DNA from: Actinomycetes bacterium
Lineage (GTDB): Bacteria > Actinomycetota > Actinomycetes > Actinomycetales > Cellulomonadaceae
Direction: 5' to 3'
Length of the DNA: 7,564 nucleotides
Assembly (NCBI GenBank): GCA_023389545.1
Contig: JAEWEI010000194.1
Location: forward strand, 1 to 7,564
Of this stretch, positions 1-6,964 are shown piece by piece (position 1 is the first letter of the stretch; each line of letters starts with the position of its first letter). Position numbers and translations under genes: made by a program. A model generated the notes under the pieces. That model did not search any database and was not told where the DNA came from. It saw only the letters and a program-made list of their open reading frames with translations.

Positions 1-1
1 G

Positions 2-1822
<1,821 letters not shown>

Positions 1823-1864
1823 GGTGAGCGTGGAACGCCCCAATGCGGCGGCGTCGGCGTGCTT

Positions 1865-1870
1865 TATGCT
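1865..1870 (+). promoter_or_regulatory. candidate -10 element for the riboswitch-terC transcript
   Basis: TATGCT matches TATAAT at four of six positions and is one of the few AT-containing stretches in the gap after uvrB. It lies about 11 bases before the first aptamer helix, so a start near 1877 would give an RNA beginning just ahead of the riboswitch. No clear -35 box is present at the usual spacing. Read-through from uvrB cannot be excluded, because I see no terminator between the uvrB stop and this point. Confidence 0.4.
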
Positions 1871-1880
1871 GGTGCACTTG

Positions 1881-1981
1881 GTGGAGGGGAGTATCCCGAC
1901 ACGGCTTCCTCGTCATCACGGCCAGCTCAGCAGCGGCCCGGGGGGCCGGCTGGCCGACTTGGCTGGTGGGAGAGACCTCCG
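1881..1981 (+). promoter_or_regulatory. yybP-ykoY manganese riboswitch aptamer
   Basis: This matches the yybP-ykoY class (Rfam RF00080), which senses Mn2+ and often precedes TerC/Alx or MntP-type exporters. The hallmark loop GGGGAGTA is at 1886-1893 and the opposing hallmark GAGACC at 1972-1977. P1 forms from GGAGG (1883-1887) and CCTCC (1976-1980). Just inside, TCCC (1894-1897) pairs with GGGA (1968-1971). An inner arm is a perfect stem CGGCCAGC (1919-1926) with GCTGGCCG (1949-1956), topped by CGGCCC (1934-1939) with GGGCCG (1943-1948). The arrangement follows the Lactococcus lactis aptamer, in which AAAGG pairs with CCUUU around the same two loops. The gene downstream is a TerC homologue, as expected. 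Stems were paired by eye; no covariance model was run. Confidence 0.9.
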
Positions 1982-2004
1982 GTACCCGATCTCGTACCGG
2001 AGGT
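1975..2004 (+). promoter_or_regulatory. riboswitch expression platform: SD-sequestering hairpin
   Basis: ACCTCCGGTAC (1975-1985) and GTACCGGAGGT (1994-2004) are perfect 11-base reverse complements around an 8-base loop. The 3' arm contains GGAGG (1999-2003), the Shine-Dalgarno sequence of terC, 7 bases before the GTG at 2011. The 5' arm reuses CCTCC (1976-1980), which is also the 3' strand of aptamer P1, so the two helices exclude each other. The inferred control is translational: without Mn2+ the ribosome site is hidden, and with Mn2+ P1 forms and frees it. No U-run follows the hairpin, which argues against a transcription terminator. Confidence 0.85.
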
Positions 2005-2010
2005 ACGCCT

Positions 2011-3024
2011 GTGTCTGTTCCGTTGTGGGTCTGGGGCGCCACCGTCGCGCTCGTCGTCGGACTGGTCCTCTTCGATTTCTTCTCGCATGTGCGGACGCCG
2101 CACGAGCCCACGTTCAAAGAGTCGGTGCGCTGGTCGGTGTTCTACATCGTCCTGGCCGTGATCTTCGGCATCGGCCTCGCGCTCGTCTGGGGCGGGGGCC
2201 ACGGCACCGAGTACTTCGCGGGGTACATCACCGAGAAGAGCCTCTCGGTGGACAACCTCTTCGTCTTCCTCATCATCATGACGAAGTTCAAGGTCCCCCG
2301 GATCTACCAGCAGAAGGTCCTGCTGGTCGGCGTGGTGATCGCGCTCGTGCTGCGCACCGTGTTCATCCTCGCCGGCGCTGCCGCCATCGAGCGCTACTCG
2401 TGGGTTTTCTACATCTTCGGGGCGTTCCTCATCTACACGGCCGTCAAGCTCGCCTTCGAGAAGCACGAGGACGAGGACCCCGAGGCGGCCGCCGCCGCGC
2501 GCAAGGACGGGTTCGCCGTCCGGATGATGAAGAAGGTCGTCCCGACCACCGACGTCTACCACGGCGACCGCCTGACCACAGTCATCGACGGCAAGCGGTT
2601 CATGACCCCGATGCTGGTGGTCATGGTCGCGATCGGCAGCACCGACGTGCTGTTCGCCCTGGACTCGATCCCCGCCATCTACGGGCTCACCAAGGAGCCG
2701 TTCATCGTCTTCACGACGAACGCCTTCGCGCTGCTGGGGCTGCGCCAGCTCTACTTCCTGCTCGGCGGCCTGCTCGAGCGGCTCGTCTACCTGGCGCAGG
2801 GCCTGTCGGTCATCCTCGGCTTCATCGGCGTCAAGCTCGTGCTCGAGGCGCTGCACACCAACGAGCTCTCCTTCGTCAATGGCGGGGAGCACGTCGCCTG
2901 GGCGCCCGAGATCCCGATCTGGCTCTCTCTCACCGTCATCCTCGGCACCCTCGCCGTGGCGACAGTGGCGAGCCTCGCGAAGACCCGCAAGGACGCGCGC
3001 CTCGCCGCCCAGCTCGGAGAGTGA
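2011..3024 (+). CDS. TerC/Alx family integral membrane protein, probable Mn2+ exporter
   Basis: Encodes 337 residues, close to E. coli Alx (about 320). The protein is mostly hydrophobic, with roughly eight or nine membrane segments and a charged cytoplasmic-type loop near residues 150-205. Family motifs are the acidic membrane signature EKSLSVDNLFVF (75-86) and its internal counterpart STDVLFALDSIPA (210-222), followed by NAFALLGLRQLYFLLGGLLER (237 onward). These paired Asp/Asn sites are thought to bind the metal. TerC/Alx proteins are linked to Mn2+ efflux and to metalation of exported proteins; the older tellurite-resistance label is weaker. The start is GTG 2011, because GGAGG at 1999-2003 sits 7 bases ahead and the upstream ATG at 1843 would translate through the riboswitch. 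Regulation by Mn2+ is predicted from the leader. The gene follows uvrB in the same direction. Confidence 0.93.
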   Translation: MSVPLWVWGATVALVVGLVLFDFFSHVRTPHEPTFKESVRWSVFYIVLAVIFGIGLALVWGGGHGTEYFAGYITEKSLSVDNLFVFLIIMTKFKVPRIYQQKVLLVGVVIALVLRTVFILAGAAAIERYSWVFYIFGAFLIYTAVKLAFEKHEDEDPEAAAAARKDGFAVRMMKKVVPTTDVYHGDRLTTVIDGKRFMTPMLVVMVAIGSTDVLFALDSIPAIYGLTKEPFIVFTTNAFALLGLRQLYFLLGGLLERLVYLAQGLSVILGFIGVKLVLEALHTNELSFVNGGEHVAWAPEIPIWLSLTVILGTLAVATVASLAKTRKDARLAAQLGE

Positions 3025-3058
3025 CGTAGACGCCTGCCGGAGGCTGGCCGGGAGTCGC

Positions 3059-3064
3059 TAGGGT
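3059..3064 (+). promoter_or_regulatory. candidate -10 element, leaderless start of the S51 peptidase gene
   Basis: TAGGGT fits the actinobacterial TANNNT -10 pattern and ends 7 bases before the ATG at 3072, so transcription would begin at or next to the start codon. No good Shine-Dalgarno sequence lies in the normal window. A -35 box is not obvious; CTGCCG at 3034-3039 is a weak candidate with a 19-base spacer. Confidence 0.5.
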
Positions 3065-3071
3065 CGGTCGC

Positions 3072-3809
3072 ATGTCGGACCGCACCCCCACGATCCTGGC
3101 CACCTCCGGCGGCCTCGTCCCCGGCCGCCGCACCCGGCTCGAGCTGGGGCCGCTGATGCGTCACGCGGTCGACCTCTCGGGCGCTGAGGGAAGGCCTCGG
3201 GTGTGCCACCTCGGCACGGCCGGCGGCGACCAGCGGTGGTTCAACGCGGAGCTCGACGACGCGGCCCGCGTTGCCGGTGTCGAGTTGAGCCACCTCAACC
3301 TGTTCTCGATGCCGAATGTCGACGACATGGAGGGGCACCTGCTCGCGCAGGATGCCGTCTGGGTGGGCGGCGGGTCCGTCGCCAACCTGCTCGCCGTGTG
3401 GCGGGTGCACGGGCTGGACGTGATCTTCCGGCGCGTGTGGGAGGCCGGCGTGGTGCTCGCCGGTGTGAGCGCAGGCTCGATCTGCTGGCATGTGGGCGGC
3501 ACGACCGACTCCTTCGGGCCGGAGCTGCGCGCCGTCACTGACGGCCTCGCGCTGCTGCCCTACGGCAACGGGGTGCACTACGACTCGGAGGCCGGGCGGC
3601 GCCCGTTGATCCACCGGCTGGTCGCCGAGGGCGTCCTGCCCCGCACGCACTGCACCGATGACGGGGTGGGCCTCGTCTACCGCGGCACAGAGCTCGTCGA
3701 GGCGGTCACCGAACGCCGCAGCGCAGCCGCCTACGTGGTGCGCCAGGACGCCCCGGGTTCGGTCGCCGAGGAGCGCATCGAGCCGCGCGTCCTGCCCGGG
3801 GCGCGCTGA
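3072..3809 (+). CDS. peptidase S51 family protein (PepE-like)
   Basis: Encodes 245 residues with a class-I glutamine-amidotransferase-like fold, the fold of dipeptidase E and cyanophycinase. The nucleophile elbow is GVSAGS with Ser133, inside VLAGVSAGSICW. Aligned by eye to E. coli PepE, Asp146 (in GTTD) matches the TTND aspartate and His169 (in GVHYD) matches the NPHF histidine, so a Ser-Asp/Glu-His site looks complete; the acid assignment is tentative. The motif VWVGGGSVANLL (96-107) is the typical GGG turn ahead of the elbow. PepE cleaves N-terminal Asp dipeptides; the substrate here is unknown. No signal peptide is seen, so it is probably cytoplasmic. The gene starts 47 bases after terC, probably from its own leaderless promoter. 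It faces the YciI-like gene tail to tail with a 6-base gap. Confidence 0.88.
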   Translation: MSDRTPTILATSGGLVPGRRTRLELGPLMRHAVDLSGAEGRPRVCHLGTAGGDQRWFNAELDDAARVAGVELSHLNLFSMPNVDDMEGHLLAQDAVWVGGGSVANLLAVWRVHGLDVIFRRVWEAGVVLAGVSAGSICWHVGGTTDSFGPELRAVTDGLALLPYGNGVHYDSEAGRRPLIHRLVAEGVLPRTHCTDDGVGLVYRGTELVEAVTERRSAAAYVVRQDAPGSVAEERIEPRVLPGAR

Positions 3810-3815
3810 GGCGTC

Positions 3816-4106
3816 TCAGGCCCCTGCTGCCCAGGGCCCCAGCACCACGTTCCACGTCCGCACGCCCACGGAGCTGATGACGCCCGCGTGGGCGAACGGG
3901 TCGGCCGCGAGCAGCGCGTCCAGTTGGGCGCGGTCCTCCGTGCTGAACACGAGCAGGGCGCCGGCGTCGCCGTCCGTGTACGGGCCGGAGCCGAGCAGCA
4001 GGCCCTGGTCGGCGAGGCCGCCGAGGTAGGCGCGGTGGGCGGGGCGCACCTCGTCCTGCAGGTCGCGGCGGTCGTCATAGACGTACTGGACGGCGTGGGT
4101 CAGCAT
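3816..4106 (-). CDS. YciI-like (YCII domain) protein
   Basis: Encodes 96 residues, the normal size for a stand-alone YciI protein with a dimeric alpha/beta ferredoxin-like fold. The family pattern is clear: R21-x-x-H24-x-x-YL, then L-A-D33-x-G-x-L-L-x-x-GP42, a central strand GALLVF, the helix TEDRAQLDALLAADPF, and a last strand TWNVVLGPW. The His24/Asp33 pair corresponds to the conserved dyad proposed as active in the family, but the usual function is unknown, so no reaction is assigned. Start: ATG 4106 (minus) gives the family N-terminus LTHAVQYVYDD. The longer frame back to 4214 would run into the divergent reductase gene and adds an Arg-rich tail unlike the family. AGGA lies 7 bases upstream of the ATG, and the same bases can be read as a CAGGAT -10 element. 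Confidence 0.85.
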   Translation of the reverse strand: MLTHAVQYVYDDRRDLQDEVRPAHRAYLGGLADQGLLLGSGPYTDGDAGALLVFSTEDRAQLDALLAADPFAHAGVISSVGVRTWNVVLGPWAAGA

Positions 4107-4198
4107 GCGGACATCCTGCCTCACGGCCGCCCGGCGGCGTGGCGGAGGGCACACAGCCAGGACGCGAGGGCCTCCTGCGCGAGTGAGAGCATGAGTGG
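4107..4198. promoter_or_regulatory. divergent intergenic region between yciI-like and aldo/keto reductase genes
   Basis: These 92 bases separate two outward-facing starts and must hold both promoters unless the genes are read through from elsewhere. On the minus strand CAGGAT (4118-4113) lies 6 bases from ATG 4106. On the plus strand GAGCAT (4187-4192) lies 6 bases from ATG 4199, and GAGAG (4185-4189) could serve as a weak ribosome site. A small GC palindrome, GCCGCC-C-GGCGGC, sits at 4126-4138. No clear -35 boxes are visible. Confidence 0.45.
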
Positions 4199-5041
4199 AT
4201 GACCTCAGCTCCAACCCCTGTCCCGAACGTGACGCTCCTCGACGGGACGTCCATCCCGCAACTGGGCTTCGGTGTCTTCAAGGTGGACGACGACGCCGCG
4301 GAGACGGCTGTCGCCCACGCCCTCGCCGCCGGCTACCGGCTGATCGACACAGCCAAGCTGTACGGCAACGAGGCGGGTGTCGGCCGCGCCGTGCGCGCCT
4401 CGGGCCTCCCGCGTGAGGACGTCTACGTCACCACCAAGCTGTGGAACGACGACCAGGGCCGCGACAAGACGCTGCGCGCGTTCGACGCCTCGGTGGAGCG
4501 GCTCGACCTCGGGATCCCGGACCTGTTCCTCATCCATTGGCCGACGCCGGGGCAGGACCTGTACTCCGAGACGTGGAGCACGCTCGTCGAGCTGCGCGAC
4601 GCCGGCCGGGTCCGCTCGGTGGGCGTCTCCAACTTCCAGCCCGCCCACTTCGCACGGATCATCGAGGACTCGGATGTCGTGCCCGTGGTCAACCAGGTCG
4701 AGCTGCACCCGTACCTGCAGCAGCGTCACCTGCGCGAGGTCCACGCCGAGCTGGGCATCGCCACCGAGGCCTGGTCGCCGCTCGGCCGCGACACGGGCCT
4801 GCTGGACGACCCGGTGCTGGTCGGGATCGCCGCGCGGCACGGCGTGAGCCCCGCGCAGGTGGTGCTGCGGTGGCACCTGGACATCGGCAACATCGTGATC
4901 CCCAAGTCGGTGACGCCGTCGCGGATCGCCGCGAACCTCGACGTGTTCGGCTTCGAGCTCACCGCTGAGGACCACGCCGAGATCACCGGGCTGGACCGTG
5001 GCGCCCGGATCGGCCCCGACCCCGACGTGATGGGAGCGTGA
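4199..5041 (+). CDS. aldo/keto reductase (2,5-diketo-D-gluconate reductase-like)
   Basis: Encodes 280 residues forming a complete (beta/alpha)8 AKR, an NADPH-dependent cytoplasmic carbonyl reductase. The catalytic tetrad is intact: Asp50 and Tyr55 in LIDTAKLYGNE, Lys80 in TTKLW, and His113 in LIHWP. Other signatures are GFGVFKV near the N-terminus, VGVSNFQPAHF, VNQVELHPYLQQ, and the cofactor loop VIPKSVTPSRI, which normally grips the NADPH 2'-phosphate. The length and motifs resemble the AKR5-type DkgA/DkgB group and mycobacterial relatives (Rv2971-like). The substrate is probably small aldehydes or ketones, but this is not determined. It starts divergently from the YciI-like gene. Its stop codon overlaps or abuts the start of the flavoprotein gene, so the two are likely co-transcribed and perhaps translationally coupled. 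Confidence 0.93.
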   Translation: MTSAPTPVPNVTLLDGTSIPQLGFGVFKVDDDAAETAVAHALAAGYRLIDTAKLYGNEAGVGRAVRASGLPREDVYVTTKLWNDDQGRDKTLRAFDASVERLDLGIPDLFLIHWPTPGQDLYSETWSTLVELRDAGRVRSVGVSNFQPAHFARIIEDSDVVPVVNQVELHPYLQQRHLREVHAELGIATEAWSPLGRDTGLLDDPVLVGIAARHGVSPAQVVLRWHLDIGNIVIPKSVTPSRIAANLDVFGFELTAEDHAEITGLDRGARIGPDPDVMGA

Positions 5042-5046
5042 GAGCC

Positions 5047-6204
5047 GTGGCCTCCACGCCTGTGCTGACCGAGGAGCTGCTCGCGCGGATCGCCGAGCGG
5101 GCGCCGCTGCACGACAAGGCGAACACGTTCCCGCATGACGACTTGGCCGACCTCGTCGCCGCCGGGTACCTCCGCGCGTTCGTGCCCGAGCGGCTCGGCG
5201 GCCTGGGACTGACGCTCGAGCAGGTCGCGCGGGAACAGGTGCGGTTGGGCGCGGCGGCGCCCGCCACCGCGCTTGCCGTGAACATGCACCTCGTGGTGAC
5301 GGGCATCGCCGCCGCCCTCGCGGCGCGCGGCGATGACGCTCTCGAGTTCGTCCTGGAGGACGCCGGCCGCGGCGAGGTGTTCGCGTTCGGGAACTCCGAG
5401 GGCGGCAACGACCTGGTGATGTTCGGCTCGCGCACCCGCGCCGAGCCGCAGCCGGACGGCGGCTACAGGTACTACGGCACGAAGATCTTCACGTCGCTGT
5501 CCCCGGTGTGGACGCGGCTGGCGACCTTCGGGCGCGACGACTCGAACCCCGATGACCCGCGCCTGGTGCACGCGGTGGTCTCGCGCGAGGATGGCGGCAT
5601 CGAGGTCCGGGACGACTGGGACACCCTGGGAATGCGGGCGAGCCAGTCCTGCACCACGGTGCTGGACGGCGCGTACGCCCGCCCCGAGAGGGTCTACCGT
5701 TCTTTGCCACCGGGCCCGAGCGCGGACCCGTTCATCTTCGCGCTGTTCGCCACCTTCGAGATCCTGCTGGCGGCCGTCTACACCGGCATCGGGCAGCGGG
5801 CCGTGGAACTGGCGGTGGCGGCCGCGCACCGGCGCACCTCCATGAAGAACGACGGCCGGACGTACGCCCAGGACCCGGACATCCGCTGGAAGATCGCCAC
5901 GGCGGCGATCGCCCAGGACGGCATGCTGCCGCAGATCACGTCTCTCGCCCGAGACGTCGACGAGCTGGTCGACCACGGCAGCCAGTGGTTCCCGCGGCTC
6001 GTGGGGCTCAAGGTCCGCGCGACCGAGAACGCGCGGTTCGTCGTCGACCAGGCGTTGCGGGTGTCAGGGGGCGGCTCGTACTTCTCCGGGAACGAGCTGG
6101 GCAGGCTGTACCGGGACGTGCTCGCGGGCATCTTCCACCCCTCGGATGACGAGTCGGCGCATGCGACGGTCGCGAACGCGCTGCTGGGGCCCATCGAGCG
6201 CTGA
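5047..6204 (+). CDS. acyl-CoA dehydrogenase family flavoprotein
   Basis: Encodes 385 residues (388 if it starts at GTG 5038) with the full ACAD layout: an N-terminal helical domain (about 1-110), a beta domain with the FAD segment FGNSEGGND (114-122), YYGTKIFTS (142-150) and DTLGMRASQSCTTVLDG (192-208), and a C-terminal helical domain ending LRVSGGGSYFSGNELGRLYRDV (338 onward). The family oxidises acyl-CoA thioesters, but relatives such as DszC-like monooxygenases use the same fold. The usual catalytic Glu of the C-terminal YEGT-type motif is not recognisable; that region reads AGIFHPSDDESAHATV. The substrate and even the reaction are therefore open. Start: GGGAG (5032-5036) is 10 bases from GTG 5047 but only 1 base from GTG 5038. 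The 5038 start would give a GTGA overlap with the reductase stop. The two choices differ by three residues. Confidence 0.88.
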   Translation: MASTPVLTEELLARIAERAPLHDKANTFPHDDLADLVAAGYLRAFVPERLGGLGLTLEQVAREQVRLGAAAPATALAVNMHLVVTGIAAALAARGDDALEFVLEDAGRGEVFAFGNSEGGNDLVMFGSRTRAEPQPDGGYRYYGTKIFTSLSPVWTRLATFGRDDSNPDDPRLVHAVVSREDGGIEVRDDWDTLGMRASQSCTTVLDGAYARPERVYRSLPPGPSADPFIFALFATFEILLAAVYTGIGQRAVELAVAAAHRRTSMKNDGRTYAQDPDIRWKIATAAIAQDGMLPQITSLARDVDELVDHGSQWFPRLVGLKVRATENARFVVDQALRVSGGGSYFSGNELGRLYRDVLAGIFHPSDDESAHATVANALLGPIER

Positions 6205-6215
6205 CGGTTTTCGCT

Positions 6216-6248
6216 CGCCACCCTGCCAGTGCTGCTGGCAGGGTGGCG
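6216..6248. repeat. perfect 14-bp inverted repeat upstream of the GNAT gene
   Basis: CGCCACCCTGCCAG (6216-6229) and CTGGCAGGGTGGCG (6235-6248) are exact reverse complements around a 5-base loop. The repeat starts 11 bases after the flavoprotein stop and ends 2 bases before the GNAT ATG. The right arm contains AGGG (6240-6243), the only plausible ribosome site for that ATG, and also CAGGGT (6239-6244), a possible leaderless -10 element. It could be a terminator without a U-tract, an RNA hairpin that hides the ribosome site, or a protein operator. A TTTT run lies before the stem rather than after it, so it is not a canonical terminator on either strand. Confidence 0.8.
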
Positions 6249-6250
6249 CG

Positions 6251-6964
6251 ATGACGACGACGACCGACGTGGCGGTGTGGCCCCTCGCCGGGCTGCGGGT
6301 GGCGCAGGGCGACCTCGAGCTGAGGTACCTCTCCGATGAGCTGCTGCACCGGCTCGCCGCCGTCGCCGCGGGCGGTGTGCATGAGCCCGACGCCATGCCG
6401 TTCTCGAAGCCGTGGAGCCGCGGCGCGCCCGAGGAGGTGGCCCGCAGGGTCCTCGTGTACCAGTGGGGCCTGCGGGCCGCCGTCACCCCGGAGAAGTGGG
6501 CGATCGAGCTCGCCGTGGTCCTCGACGGCCAAGTCGTCGGAGTGCAGGGGCTGTACACCAAGGACTTCGCCGTGACCCGCGAGGTCACCACCGGCTCCTG
6601 GCTGGGCCTGCCGCACCAGGGCCGGGGGACGGGCACCCGGATGCGCGCATTGATCCTGCACCTCGCCTTCGAGGGCTTCGGCGCCCGGGTGGCCAGGACG
6701 GACGCGTTCGCCGACAACCCCGCGTCCAACCGGGTCACCCGCAAGCTCGGGTATGCGCCAGATGGCACCGAGTCCTTCGCGCGCGACGGGCGGGCGGCGG
6801 TATCGAACCGCTACCGGCTGGACCGGGAGGACTGGGAGCGGCGAGGGGGCAGTCTGGACGGCGTCGAGTTGCACGGAGTCGCCGACGCGCGCCGGTTCCT
6901 CGACGTCGACGCGCCGGCGGTTGAGGGGCCGCCGTCGGGCGCGGCGGCTATCCCAGGATGTTGA
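6251..6964 (+). CDS. GNAT family N-acetyltransferase (RimJ/RimL-like)
   Basis: Encodes 237 residues. GNAT enzymes move an acetyl group from acetyl-CoA to an amine on a protein, antibiotic or metabolite. The core is clear: strand WAIELAVVLDGQVVGVQGL (83-101), the acetyl-CoA pyrophosphate loop QGRGTG (123-128) followed by helix TRMRALILHLAFEGFG, then motif DNPASNRVTRKLGY (155-168), typical of the RimJ/RimL-type Acetyltransf_3 group, and the final strand SNRYRLDREDW. About 40 residues beyond the fold (from 196) are low-complexity, rich in Ala, Gly and Pro, and unassigned. Start: ATG 6251 gives a normal N-terminus. The frame stays open to 6146, but that segment is inside the flavoprotein gene and is preceded by the inverted repeat. 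AGGG lies 7 bases upstream of the ATG. The last 17 bases overlap the opposite-strand membrane gene. Confidence 0.88.
   Translation: MTTTTDVAVWPLAGLRVAQGDLELRYLSDELLHRLAAVAAGGVHEPDAMPFSKPWSRGAPEEVARRVLVYQWGLRAAVTPEKWAIELAVVLDGQVVGVQGLYTKDFAVTREVTTGSWLGLPHQGRGTGTRMRALILHLAFEGFGARVARTDAFADNPASNRVTRKLGYAPDGTESFARDGRAAVSNRYRLDREDWERRGGSLDGVELHGVADARRFLDVDAPAVEGPPSGAAAIPGC

Noticed and set aside
1823..1880. Terminator for uvrB
   Set aside because: I found no stable hairpin or T-run in this stretch, so none is claimed.
1843..2010. In-frame N-terminal extension of the TerC protein from ATG 1843
   Set aside because: It would translate through the riboswitch, yields an Arg/Trp-rich stretch unlike the family, and GTG 2011 has a strong, well-spaced GGAGG.
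1927..2892. Minus-strand open frame of 321 codons opposite terC
   Set aside because: It is packed with Asp, Glu and His because it is antisense to a hydrophobic membrane protein; no motif is present, and the plus-strand protein is clearly genuine.
1824..3029. Plus-strand open frame of 401 codons in a second frame over terC
   Set aside because: The Arg/His/Pro-rich product is a frame shadow of the real terC coding sequence.
3806..3819. CTGAG-GCGT-CTCAG hairpin between the peptidase and YciI-like genes as a terminator
   Set aside because: Only 5 bp and no U-run; the symmetry arises largely because two facing TGA stop codons are complementary.
4107..4214. Upstream extension of the YciI-like protein to 132 residues
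   Set aside because: The extra residues are basic and low-complexity, overlap the divergent reductase start, and go beyond the normal YciI length.
4726..5976. Minus-strand open frame of 416 codons
   Set aside because: It spans parts of the reductase and flavoprotein genes, is rich in Arg, Val, His and Gln as expected of antisense GC-rich DNA, and shows no protein-family motif.
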